A stretch of DNA of 64,000 nt from Phoenix dactylifera (Eukaryota > Streptophyta > Magnoliopsida > Arecales > Arecaceae). The position numbers and the translations under genes were made by a program. A model generated the notes under the pieces. That model searched no databases. It was given only the letters and a program-made list of their open reading frames with translations, and was not told where the DNA came from. Positions 20,470 through 32,888 of this stretch are shown here, one piece after another. The stretch's first letter is position 1. Every line of letters begins with the position of its first letter. The stretch is from NCBI RefSeq assembly GCF_009389715.1, contig NW_024067844.1, forward strand, positions 393,073 to 457,072. The letters are read 5' to 3'.

Positions 20470-21273
20470 TCGCTGTCGAACTTTAGTTTGCGATTCTCCG
20501 AAAACTATGTCCATTTTTGTTCCATCTAATCTGGAATTTGGAGCTCACACTTCCCTTTCTTTCTTCCCTCTTCTCGAGGAGCTCCTCGAGATCTAATCAG
20601 ATCGTGCGAGGGACCGAAACCAGCACCGATCCCTCGAATCCCCGCCGGATCGAGCGCTGCCTTTTGAATCTGGGGCTTCCGGTCGGGATTTTTTCCCCTG
20701 ATTCCAAGATTTCGAGCTCGGGAGTCTCAGATCGGTCTCGCCCGGCGATTTCTAGGGTTTGTAGGGGGTGCTTTGAGTTCCCTCGTTTTCTTGCTCGAGA
20801 TCATGGGTTTCTTCAGTCATCATGGTTGCTCGGCTTGGAATTACCGCCATCTCTGGATTATAGGGTTTCTTGCGTTCATCCTGGTTTCTTAGTCGCAGTT
20901 CTTGGGGCTTCTGTTGACAATCTTGTTCAAAGGTAAAAGTTGTTTCTTTTCTCCTCTCTGATCTCGCCGCCATGATCAAGATCTTGCTGCTTGTTTCTAT
21001 TTCCATTTGTACGGCAAAAATCTCATCTTGTTTCCTCGAATAGAACAGTCGTCTAGGTTTCTTTCCATATCGATCTCACTTCGCAACCCGACTCCACGTC
21101 CCCTTTCCTCAAAATATTCTCTATATCTGAATGTAAGCTGGAGCTTCGGCCATTGGTTTTTACCTAACATCTGGCCGGTACAGAATCTAGGGCTTAAGCT
21201 TGGTGCTTGCGATTTTGTACATCAAAATTTGACCCCATGAACTGGATCTGAGTGTTCACACGATCTTACGACC
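20470..21273 (+). promoter_or_regulatory. 5' leader of the PP2A B' gene with a probable leader intron
   Basis: The pyrimidine- and CT-rich leader carries a good donor, CAAAG|GTAAAAG, at 20932/20933. A plausible acceptor, GGTACAG|AATC, lies at 21183/21184, which would remove about 250 bp. Leader introns are common in this gene family. A 139-codon frame at 20517-20936 lies in this leader and has no family features, so I do not call it a gene. Confidence 0.45.
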
Positions 21274-24200
21274 ATGTGGAAGCAATTCCTCAGTAAATTA
21301 CCCCGAAAATCCTCGAAATCGGATTGTGCTTCGGATTCCGCACACAACCACCCAGGCAGCAATGCCTCCTCTTCTGGCAACTCAATCCAGCGGACAAACA
21401 GTGGTAATGCCGGGCCAGGCCGGTCAACCAGTGTTAAGAGGATGTCTTCTGCTGTCTTCCCATCCAGTGTAGTCGCCGGGATTGAGCCTCTCCTGTCATT
21501 CAAAGATGTCTCAAACACCGAAAAGCAGAACCTTTTCATCAGTAAGCTGAATCTTTGCTCTGTTGTCTTTGATTTCTCTGATCCAAACAAGAACTCCACT
21601 GAGAAAGATATGAAGCGGCAGGCCCTATTAGATCTTATTGATTTTGTCAATTCTGGGACCTCTCGGTTCACTGAGCCGATGATCTCCGCCAGTTGTAAGA
21701 TGTTCGCCATTAATTTATTTAGGGGTTTTCCTCCAAATTACCGTTCCAACTCTTCCTGTGGTGGGGAGACTGAAGAAGAGGAGCCACGGTTCGACCCTGC
21801 TTGGTCCCATCTGCAACTTGTGTATGAATTGCTCCTAAAATTCATTGCATCCTCCTCCCTTGATGCAAAGATGGGGAAAAAGTTCATGGATCATTCATTT
21901 ATCTTGAGATTGCTTGAGCTCTTTGATTCAGAGGATCCGAGAGAAAGGGATTGCTTGAAAACAATCTTGCATAGGATTTATGGCAAATTCATGGTCCATC
22001 GTCCTTTCATTCGCAAGGCAGTAAGCAATATATTCTATAGGTTTGTGTTTGAGACGGACCGGCATAATGGGGTTGCCGAGTTGCTGGAGGTTTTTGGGAG
22101 TGTGATTAGTGGATTTGCGTTGCCTCTTAAAGAGGAGCACAAAATTTTTCTCTGGAGAGCTCTTATTCCTTTACACAAACCAAAGTCGGTAGGTGTTTAT
22201 CTTCAACAACTGACATATTGTGTGACTCAGTTCATAGAGAAAGAGCCAAAGTTGGCAAGTTCTGTGATACGGGGGTTGTTGAAGTATTGGCCTGTGACGA
22301 ATGGTCAGAAAGAGGTAATGTTCTTGAGCGAGTTGGAAGAGGTCTTGGAAGCAACTAGTGTGGTGGAATTCCAAAAATGTATGGCCCCTTTATTCCGGAG
22401 GATTGGTTTCTGTGTCAACAGTTCGCACTTCCAGGTATTTCTTTCTTCTTCTTTGTTTTTGGTCTTTATTCAGTCTTTAAACATGTAGATGCTTTTATTT
22501 GGAAAAAAGGGGATGGTCAATTTGTTTTTTTAAACATTTTTGAATTTGTAACTTTTTTCTCGGCACTTTTACTTTTTGTCTATACCTTTTATCACTCCTG
22601 TCATCATAGAGGCTGCCTTTTTATTGTGAGAAAAGTAAAATTGCTGATCTGCTTGTGTGCCTGAGAATTCCATATGATGGTCTGCCCATCATAGTCCTGC
22701 TCTAAGCTATTGAAGAGGGAGCTATTAGTAAAACACAACATCTTCTTTCTTCCCAAATACCCTGCCGTAAAGACATTATTTTGTAATTTAATCTGGGTAT
22801 CCCGGTATGGATGCTTCTCTCTTCTTTGAGTAATTTCTCTGTTATGTTTGTGCTTTCAAGTATTTGTCAAAGTGATTATGCTTATGGAATAACTAAATGC
22901 TTGTTTGCTTCCTTGTTGTTTACAGTCATTATGATTGTCAAGCACTTGTTAGATCAGTTGCTAATCATAATGACTTATATCCTTATTTAGTTAGTGTAAT
23001 CTGTTGATTTTTACCTCCCTTGGTTTCTCTCAGTTACATGTTTTCTGTTTTAGAGTTGTATTGGTGATTGCTTATGATTGTACTCTCCATCATCTGTAAC
23101 CTTTTCTCCATCCGCAGACAGAGGTCTGGACAGACTTTGACCTTATACCTTTTTTCTATTTAATAGGGCTGAAAACGGATTGGATACGGATCAGATATTG
23201 ATATATCCACATTTATATCTATATTTTTCAATGAATACAGATATGGATGCGGATATTAAATGGATATCAAAATTAATATTCATATTTGTTCTAAACGGAT
23301 ACGGATACGAATTGGATATTAAGCATATCCATATTTGTTATAAACGGATATGAATCGGATATTAAACATATCCATATTTTTTTATCCGAATACGGATATA
23401 AATCAGATATTTTTTTAGATATTAATCAAAATTGAGCAAAATTCAATGATGAAAACTAGCAATAAAGACATGGTCGTAAAAGAAAGATTCAATTAAAAAC
23501 ATAATTTTAACAAGCATTTATCAATAATAAAAACTAACAATTTCATATAGCTCAAGGTCACTCGTCACCGAAGTAGATGGGATCTATGGCGCTTGAAAAG
23601 CTTCTCACGGTTGTCGCTAGTTGCAATTGCTGGGTGGAAACTAGGAAGTGGACGAGAATTTCAAAACCTTAGTTGCTTGAAGACGATGAAGAGAAAAGAG
23701 GGATGAAACGGACAAACAAGAGATTTGAGCCTTTCAGGCGTGCAAGGTGATTCAAAGAATTTTATTCAAATCGGGCATTCCGTATTCGGGTTACTGTCTT
23801 AAGTGACGGTCATTCGATATCTGGATTTTTTTAGTTTAGGTTTGGTAATCACTTAATTAGTTCTCTGATTTAACTTAAACTTTTGTTTTTCACTTACTCT
23901 TGTTAGATGAATATCTAGATCTGGATCCGGATCCGAATATGAAAAATCAGGTGTAATCGCATTTGTATCCGTGTTCGAGAGATTTTGAACTGACTATCCA
24001 AATCCGTATTCGGATCCGACTGGACAAAAAAAAAAGTATCTGAATCCGACCTGAATTGAATACGGAAACGGATATGGTCGGATATAATCTGACCCACTTT
24101 CAGCCCTACTATTTCGTGATGATGTAATTTTTCTTACATACCAGGCATGACCTATTAAACAAGGAGATGCGATTGGCAATCCTTAAATATTTCGCAGGAA

Positions 24201-27200
24201 AGAAAAATCCATGGGATGTCTTCAGTCTCCTGATTACCTTCTATGGAAATGCTTGTGGTTTCCATCAATGTCTGTTTGTGATACAAGCAAAATGGATGCA
24301 TGCCATGTCTCATATAACCTTTTTGTGATGCAAAATGATCGGTCTGCAGTGTTTTTTTTTTTTTTTTTTGAAGTTATTGTAGAAGGAAGGTGGCCAAGCA
24401 AGGTAAAACAAGATGGTAACAATCAAGGCGTGATTTAGACCTATCTATTTAAAGATTGCGATATTGGTTTGATTTGGGTTGATGCAATACAATCACATAT
24501 TGCAAAATATAAAAACATATATATTAAGCCAATTGTGGATAAAGTGGCAAGAAACCTGATGGACACTCATGCAGTCCAACATTGTGATGCAGTGGACTAT
24601 TAGGAATCAGGTCGCTCTTTTTTTGATAAATCACCAAGAAAATATAGATTACGTGCGTAGAAAAATAGATTGATACTTGTAGAGATGATTTGAGAACACA
24701 AGAAGAGGGAAGAAGATGGATAAAGACTTCTCTAGGCACCACAAAGAGTACTCACTTTTAGCATACCGTCCAAATTTACTTGGTACTTTCCTCATTTCTT
24801 TCTTCGTTTCTTCCTTCTCTGTCTCTCTCTTTGTTGGTGGCACTAGAGAACTCTTACTTGAGTTCGCAATGTGATATATGAGAAAGCTATAAACACCCAA
24901 ATTTTGTGCCCCCCGCCCACCCTATGGTGGAAGCCTTAGGGCTTTTTGGCACCAACCTAGGAAACCATAGGGTTGGCAGCCCACTAGGATTGGACCCCAG
25001 CATGTGGCAACCACCTAGGAAGCCCTAGACATGTGGATGGCCCAGGGTTTCTAGATGTAGTCGGCCACCTAGGGCTGGCCTTATGAGCTGGCTACACAAG
25101 AAATCCTCATCTAGGGTCGAGTCGGGGTCGGTTCATTATTCCAGTCTGATAATTCTGATGCTGTCCCATACAAACCAAGTATACCAATTACCAAGGGTTT
25201 AATTTACTTGCTTAATTAAATGAGCCCGAGTTTGGCAAGTTGTCGAGTTATCTAGAGAAAATATCAGGGACGACAGATAAGTATAAGATCTGAGATCAAC
25301 GTGGATTTTTAGTCTACCATGTCCTTTCTTATTTGATGAGTGTGCCACAATTGCAAGGAAGCAAGGTGGACTAGCCTCCTTATACATAAATGTGCTATCA
25401 TGCTAATCATGGTAGACGGACTGGATAGAAAAGATTTTCTTCATGCACAGCAACTGTTTATGCAATTCAATCCACCTTTCATTATCCTCAGTTGATTGTT
25501 TAGAAAATATTAGCATTGTCAAACCCATAGCCAATCAACCTCATGGCCCATTAGAACTGTAGATCACTTTGCAAAATCAATAGAAAGTAAACCAAGGTAC
25601 ATTGGGTTTTATCAGTTGCTGCAAGATTGATCTGTTCGAGATGGTATGGAATAATCACCATAGTGCTAAATTAAGAAATGTAGGAAGTGCACTAATCAAG
25701 GACAAAGATGTAAAGAATAGATTAAAATGTATTCACATCTATGATGGAGTTTTAAGGAGAGGCCCCCGAGGGAGAGGAGCTCGGATTTGGGTTGAAGGTT
25801 TAAGAAATAGGGAGAGACAGCCTTTTGTAGAAAAAGTGGAACAAAACTGGAAAGCGTAAAATGAATTCTGGTGGAGGCTGTAAGAGGAATTATTAGCGAA
25901 GAAGTTTTCGTGGTGCTGATCAAAACAACTAGGATAAGGCTTTGATTGCTTGCTTCTTGCTGTCGATGTTGCAAAGTTCCCTAGTCCTTTCAAATGAACA
26001 TGTAGATACTCACAAACACACACATGCACTTATGCTTGCTTGCTTACTCATGAACAGAAATATTTTGACATGGAAATTATTTTTGTCCAATGTGCGATGC
26101 TTCTTAAGGTATTAGTCTAGAGCAAATGAAATTTACCCATCGTGGAATCAATAATTATGAATTGATGATAGCCAGTTTTGGTTCCCATTCAAACACCTTT
26201 CTTTTCAAATCTTCGAATGAGCATTATATTAATGGGATTCCTTTTTGCTTGGCAGTCGTGGTGTTTCTTTCGAATATTAGGAAGTTAGGAGGTTTATATC
26301 TTTGAAGATTTGAAATCTTAGAAAAAGTTTTGACTTGTAATAATTATTTTGCAAACCTGAACATTAGATTTCTATGAAATCTGGGACTGGTAAGATCTAG
26401 GCATTGTGGCCTTTTCTCATGTCGTAAGACTTGGATGCTGGTATAAAGCTTTGAATTCTTAATGTACAAAGTACAGTGTTTCCCGACTATGCATAATTGC
26501 ACTTAATAAAGAAATAGGTTTCATGAACGTTGAGTTCTCTGGATTCTAGTTTTATTTTTTACTTTCTGGCATGACATGAGTTGGAAACCTCTATTTGAAT
26601 GTCCAGTATTTTGCAAGAACGACTTATATCTGGTAATATTATTTGACCAAATTAACCAACTTAAGCAGTTAACTTATTCCGAAAATTGTACTTAGTAGAC
26701 CTAAATAATCATATTGTCTAGTTTGAGCTTGACTTTTTGCACAGTTACTTTATATTGATCAATTTGACTTTTTAAAGATGGTTCTCCTAATTGTAAGTTG
26801 ACCTAAAAAGTTGTACAGGATTTGTTTTATATCAATTTGAGTTGATCATGCTATCAAGCATAGAAGGGACCCACATTAGATGTGCAACCCACCATTTGAA
26901 TGAACCTTGGCTTTTGTGGCATTTCCATTTGCATTCTCAACAGGTAAAAAAGAAAAAATTGAGGTACCTGTAGTATGGGAATATGAAAGTCTAATTGCAT
27001 CACATTTTGGACATTCTAAAACTTGGTGAATAAAGTGAACCAACTCGCTTGAATGATGAAACCTTATATCTGGTGACATTTCAAATCTTGATTTTGTGCA
27101 ATTCATTAGAGACACCTAGTAATGTTATTGGCCAAATTGTCCATCATAGTCAAGTAATCAACTTGTTTAATTTACTATGACAATTAAAATAGTAATTTAC

Positions 27201-30200
27201 TCACTTTGGTTGACTTGGTATTTGTCAATATACCTAAGATACTAATCTTGCTTGTTCAATAACTAGATTTCATTAGTCCGTTTATGCCACCCACGCTAAG
27301 TTAACCAGCACGGATTTTGAGCAATTCAAGTTGCACTTATCATTTGATTTGTAATGGATGTGCAGTTGTAGACAATCATTATTTATATCAAGTTTTTAAA
27401 AACCGTTAACTCCCACTAAGGATATGTTTTATTGTACTTCCTTAACCTTTCTATTTTAGAAAAAAATCCAAGAGAACGTCAAAGCCACTTTCGATGTATG
27501 GGGCAACCGGGAACCAATTCTTGCTATCATCTTGAGTATTTGCCATGTAGATGGAATTAGAGTTTTTTTGTGTTTTATGATACATGGGTTGAAAGAAGAC
27601 TCCTTTACCAATTTTTCCATTTCTCTATGTGATCCCTTTGTACATGCATATGAAATTTTGTAAAAAAACAAAATCAGGAGTAATAGGCACCTTCTTATAC
27701 TTATGTTATGATTCATTATATTTGATGTATTTATGTTGATTTGCTAGGACATGCATGGATACATGAATAATGAATCATATTAAGTAAAAAATATTGGATA
27801 TCAGTAAGTGACACCTGTTTGCTACTATGTTTACTTCAGTTGGTGGTCTTTCTTATTTCAGAACTGATTGCTATAAGTGGCCGACATATTTGAATTTTAC
27901 TCAAGAGGAACTATAGAAACACGAGCGAGAAAAAACTGACCTTTTGTTGGAGGTAAAAGTCCAGGGACAGTTGTGCAATTTTTACCCGGACAAAAAGAGT
28001 TATAGGATATGCATTTCAAGTCCTTTTATGAGGTCCACAACAAATTTTTTTCTGTTTCTATAGCTATCATATATAATAAGCAGGAACTATTTTTTGAAAA
28101 TATCATAATTAAATGTTGGTGATCGCTCTTGACTAATTATTCTTAGTGCCATAGAAGGAAAAAAAGATTTATTTTGGAAGAGTAGAGGATGGCCATTAAC
28201 TTTCATGGTTGCTTAGAACTGGAGCTGTAAGAACTTAGGATCTCATCCAAAAAGGCTAGTTGGAAGGTGTTATTTGGATTTTTTGGCTTATATAAGTACC
28301 CAAGATCTATCCAGTGCATAGCTGATGTGTGACTAAACACACGTTTGCACGGGTCTTCACATACTCTCTCCGTTTAGACTCTAATATCCTAGTCAGGCTA
28401 AGGGTTCAAATCCATTCAAATCCAATTACAAGTTTCACAAATCCAATCACAAACACCACGATTAGCCCATGGTTAGCCCAAATAGATGTGTTGCAGTGCC
28501 CCCTAGTCCATATAGGCCATGGGCTAGCTCGCTCCGATACCATTTGTAACAATTCAGGACCTCACCTATAAAGGCTAGCAAGAAGATGTTATTTGGTTTT
28601 CTTAGCCTTATAGAAGTATCCAAGATCTCCCAATGTATAGCTGATGTGGGACTAAACACGCCAGTGCGGGTCCTTATAGGGCAATTGATACTTATCTTGG
28701 TGAGCCATCAAGGTGGCGAGTGATATAACAGGTCCGATACCAATCTCATTGTTGTACATAAGATTGGATGTTGCCACCCTAGTATATGATCAAGCTCATG
28801 GTGGGTGCTGTTTTGCAATTTATGGGGCCTCCACCTGAGAACTGTTGAGAATTCACTTATTTGGGCAACTTTTGTTTTAGATCTGGACGTGACTTCAAGC
28901 TTTAAAGTAGGATTTGTATTGCTTGAAATCTTATCGCATGGAAACTACATGCATTTACGGAGTCATGTAAAGTACTTAAGTAAAAGTTGACCCCATTGAC
29001 ATGCTTAGTACAGCAAGTTATGCTGTGTTTATTACATTAGATTTTTAGTCCAGTGGAATATTTATGTGCTTCTGGTTTTGTGTGTACTCATTTGCTTGTG
29101 TGGGTGTTGAACTTGACTATCTGAACTTAGATTGCTCATATCTCGATGTTCATTGTGTATATTGGCTTTATATGATTCATTTTGCTGCAGTAATTTAATA
29201 AGGCATGTTTTCTTCTGCAATCATTTCACAGATTTAGGTGTTAAGAAATCTGTGCTAAAAGAGTGATAATGTGGATCTAGATCCAGGTTGTTTTGGGGCT
29301 TGGCTTACGAGGTCAATACCTTCATGAGATATGTCCAGAAAACTAAATATCAGTAAATCATAAACAGAAATTAGCCTATTGTAATGATTGTTGTTTCACA
29401 GAAAGTTGTCTTTGGTGGCAATTGTTTGATTCAAATCTATCTAGCCAGAATTGTATGCCATTATTTCTTGTTAAGTTTTTTGACGCGATACTTCTGTTGC
29501 TTTGTTATTGGGGTTCCTTTTCGTAATATTTTTCTGGACTCATCATGAATTTCTTCGGTGTGTTATATTCGATGACATTTCTTCATCTCCATTGGTTTTT
29601 CATGTATGAATTTGCAATGCCGGAGCCTTTTGCTTTCTTTTTTTTTGCCTTTTTTTATTATCATTAATATTGTTCAAATATCTCCATTTGTTATTATTTA
29701 TCAAAGCTATGCATGTCCTTTCACCATCAATTTTTGAGTGAGCACCTGAGTTGAAATAAGTTGCATTTGGAAGTAGATATGTTCCTTTATATAAATGATT
29801 TGGTGAAGAATAATCATTCAAAAAACCTTCGTATAATGTTGGTGTAGTGATTATTGGGGCTTGTTATGGTTGCCCAGTATATTTGACTGAGAGAGACATT
29901 ATATCGTTGCAGTATTCAGAGTTGATATCATGTTGAATGCTGAAAACCGGAAATTTTTCTCAAACATAATGCTATAAATTTAAGATAGAGCAAATGTTAT
30001 ATGCACTTCATCGGCAAGTTGTCTTCCCAAAATCTACACCACTATTGGTTGTTAGCATAGCTCTTGATTATTAAAAAATTCTAGAATTATTCTTGGTTTT
30101 TCTCTTGAACTGAATGATTCTCCAAATTGTTTTCCAAAAATGAATCAATCCAGAATTATTCAATTATTCTAGAATTATACACATTTTATGATATATTCAC

Positions 30201-31022
30201 GAGCTGCTCGCAGCTAATTTAAGAACTTTGTTGGGTTACAAATGGATGACACTATGTATTGTTGCTAGCAGTAATGTTTTTTACCATCATTTCCCTCACC
30301 TGTACTTATTTTTAAGTGAACAAGTTTACCCCATTTCAGTTTTATTATTTTTCTTGCTTATTCTTGATTAACCGATTTTTTTTTCCTGAACTTTTGATGA
30401 ATGTGCAAGATTCTTTTCCTAATTTCGAATCATTACTTTTGGCCAAACTGTTCCCGGGTGCCAAACTTGTGATTATGGTTGTCAGGTGTAACCACAGCCA
30501 TCTGGACATCTAGTCTGATCTTATTAACTGTTACTAATTGAAGTCGTGCCGATTTGTGGCGAGGACTCTTGGTCAATACCTTCATTGTGCAATCAGAGTC
30601 AGTATGTTTGTTTTCCTATCAGCTGCTTTAAAATAATAAGAATTACCCTGCAGGTTGCTGAACGGGCTCTATTCTTGTGGAACAATGACCATGTGATGAG
30701 TCTGGTAGCACAAAATCGGCAAGCTATCATGCCCCTTATCTTCCCAGCTTTAGAGAAGAACAGTCAGAGTCACTGGAATCAGGCAGTCCTGAATCTAACA
30801 ATGAATGTCAGGAAGATGCTCTCTGAGATGGATGAGGAGCTATTTTTGGCTTGCCAAAGGAAGTTTGAGGAGGATGAAGAGAATCGAGTGGCAGTGGAGG
30901 AGAAAAGAAAGAAGGCCTGGGAACGTCTGGAGATTGCTGCCGCCTTTCAGCCAATGACTGGAAACACAGCCGTCCTTGTGAGACCTGTTATGGCCCCTGC
31001 AATTGCTGCTACTCTTACATAG
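21274..31022 (+). CDS. PP2A regulatory subunit B' (B56 family), 2 coding exons, 509 aa
   Basis: Exons 21274-22434 (387 codons) and 30654-31022 (122 codons plus stop) join in phase 0 across CAG|GTATTT and CTGCAG|GTTGCT. The protein opens [17 protein letters not shown], followed by a serine/asparagine-rich variable region. The conserved B56 HEAT-like helical domain runs from about residue 85 to 480, with family hallmarks including [56 protein letters not shown] and [20 protein letters not shown]. The length is typical. B' subunits direct the PP2A catalytic and scaffold dimer to substrates in the cytosol and nucleus, in plants including brassinosteroid and defence signalling. The MWKQ start resembles the theta/kappa subgroup (from memory). 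The single 8219-bp intron is unusually long and filled with transposon debris. Confidence 0.95.
23164..24108. mobile_element. hAT-like non-autonomous element (945 bp)
   Basis: It begins TAGGGCTGAAAACGGATTGG and ends with the inverted form CCACTTTCAGCCCTA. Subterminal regions are dense in GGATACGGAT/ATCCGTATCC-type motifs in inverted orientation. The flanks CTATTTAA (23156-23163) and CTATTTCG (24109-24116) agree at 6 of 8 bases, consistent with a decayed 8-bp hAT target duplication. No transposase frame remains. Confidence 0.75.
28226..28678 (-). mobile_element. TRIM retrotransposon, minus orientation (453 bp)
   Basis: Two direct repeats of about 135 bp (28226-28361 and 28545-28678) share the TGTAA(G/C)AA start, AAAGGCTAG, TGTTATTTGG and TAGCTGATGTG(T/G)GACTAAACAC. 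On the minus strand the right copy is followed at once by TGGTATCGGAGC, one base from the usual initiator-methionine-tRNA primer site. A purine tract (ACGGAGAGAG) precedes the left copy. The internal region is under 200 bp and non-coding, as expected for a TRIM. Flanking bases (GGAGC / GGGCA) give no clear target duplication, so the insertion is old. Confidence 0.82.
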
Positions 31023-31559
31023 TTATGAAGTGGCATGGGCAAGGAGAGACTAGGGTGGTCTAAAATACATTCAAAGTGCTCAGAGTAAGTTTTCCTAATA
31101 TTTTTTTGTATTATGGTGTTTTATTGTAACTATGTGGGAATCCTTTGCTGCTCTGGAAGCAAGGCATGTTGTAATAGTCTTGGCACGTACTATCTCTATT
31201 GATGCATGTTTCGTCAAGAGCATGGTGCCAAATGCCCCCAATTCTCAGCTTGATGAGTTCTTTGATCACTGCTACCAAGATCGGCTCAATTCATGCAGGT
31301 GCCTCTCCATAATGGAATGCCATAGGGAGAGAATTGTAGTTTTTGGGTGCGGTTCTTTTTGATGGAGGTTGGTAACAAGCAACGGGCACTGGTATGCTTT
31401 TACCAGGCACGGTTTGATGGTTCCATTTCTTATTTTGTTAATGTGACTTGTGTTCATGTCCCCTTTTTTTTTTGACATTGTTACTTTTAAAATTGATTTA
31501 AGCAACGGGCACTGGTAATTCTCATAGCTGTAAATGCCATGAATACTTTTTCACTTTAA
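31023..31559 (+). other. PP2A B' 3' untranslated region and spacer
   Basis: Sequence after the PP2A stop codon. A short frame here has no recognisable domain. The likely 3' UTR ends somewhere before the LINE remnant; no unambiguous poly(A) signal stands out. Confidence 0.4.
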
Positions 31560-32165
31560 CAGTAGAAGATGGATGATTCGGGAGGTTTTTGGAGAACAGT
31601 TGGTTGAGAGAAGGATACTGGCTATTCTGATTCTAGATGGGGTGTCGAGAAATAGGTTGTTGTAGGCTTTTCGACGGGGAGGGCGAGGGTGAAGCGCCAA
31701 AGACCTAAAGGCGTTGATGGGCAAAGAGGCTATCTGGCAGATTGAGGGTTGGCGGGTGTATCTTAGAGTGGCCTTGTTTATATAAAAGGTGGCTTGGAGG
31801 TGTTTATCGATCCGAGATGTTTTGGCGAGCAGGAGAGTCAGGGTCATCCTGATGTGCGAGGAGTGCATGGGCTTAGAGGAGACTATCAGCCATTCTCTAC
31901 TTGTAGGTGTGGTAGTGGACGTCCGTTTTGGTGTGGAGTTGGAGGATCTTTTGGACCACTTGAGGCTGTTGGTAGGCTCATTGAGTATCGTGGAGAGAGG
32001 CATCATATGTATTTATATGATGTATTATATTTGGCTGAATCGAAATGCGTGCATCTTTGAGGATAGAAGAATCCCTCCGAGGGTCATGGTGGATAGAGCC
32101 ACTCGTCATGCGACTAAGATTATTGTCACTACCCGAACATTTTCACCTAGATTGGCTAGGAACAT
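31560..32165 (+). pseudogene. LINE ORF2 3' remnant (zinc-binding region after RT)
   Basis: On the plus strand a frameshifted frame reads through a decayed zinc-binding (zf-RVT-type) region: MCEECMGLEETISHSLLVGV, then IICIYMMYYIWLNRNACIFE followed by DRRIPPRVMVDRATRHATKI. This is the linker between reverse transcriptase and RNase H in plant LINEs. Upstream parts have stops. It is opposite in orientation to the other three LINE fragments. It starts about 540 bp after the PP2A stop codon, so it may lie close to or inside that gene's 3' UTR. Confidence 0.65.
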
Positions 32166-32888
32166 CTAAGGTAACTTGCAGCTTTCTCTGAATTGAGCAA
32201 TCTCACCTGTGGTTACGATTACCCTCGTTTCCAGCTTACACCAGAATTACGAGGCTTTCGTGCTCTCGTCTCACATGCTACCGTCATCATATTGCCATCA
32301 TCGTGGATTAGCATATCCTGATAGACGGGTACACCAGATACTTGTTTGAGCAATCTGGTTGGCGCTCAAAGAAATTGCAGTATGTCAACCCCCATCATGC
32401 TGCAATCAAGAGTTCAGCTTTTAATAACAAAACCATCACCGTAAAGGAAACAACCGCAGCAAGGAGAATAGAGATGAATAGCAAGTGCTCTTATTCCCGT
32501 TAAATGCTTAAGAACCCCAGAAACTTTTCCTCCTCCCAATTCCACCCCCACCATTCCCATGGGAAAGCAGAGAGAGACTGTCCTTTTCCATCTAGAATAC
32601 GTCGGCACCATAAATGCTCCCGTAATTATCCCAAAATTTTAAACTCTTATTATAAGTGGATTTTATATCATCAAAAATCCTTATTTATAGATGTCTTTTT
32701 ATTTTTAATTTTTTCCGACTTGAAGATTTCACAAAGTCTTTATCTTTTAGTTTCCGGCTTTTCCCGAATATATCCCACAATACAGAGAGGGAGGGAACCA
32801 AGTCCGACCGTCATGTTGAAGGTACAGTAGATGCTGTCCGAGAATCAAGAAGACGTAGTCGCTCGCGAGAGCAATATATGGAAAGCCA
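32166..32888. other. Spacer between LINE remnant and PGR 3' end
   Basis: I see no gene. This stretch must hold the 3' untranslated region of the minus-strand PGR gene. Confidence 0.4.

Larger units (their letters stand above)
22435..30653 (+). other. 8.2-kb intron of the PP2A B' gene
   Basis: AT-rich non-coding DNA that contains a hAT-like element (23164-24108) and a TRIM (28226-28678). A homopolymer T run lies at about 24352, and several short open frames have no recognisable domain. Nothing suggests a nested gene. The intron boundaries are canonical GT-AG. Confidence 0.8.

Noticed and set aside
20517-20936. 139-codon ORF upstream of PP2A B'
   Set aside because: It coincides with the CT-rich leader exon of the PP2A gene and ends at its probable leader-intron donor.
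28380-28420. GGTTCAAATCC motif suggesting a tRNA gene
   Set aside because: It lies in the TRIM interior, and no A box, acceptor stem or cloverleaf can be built around it.
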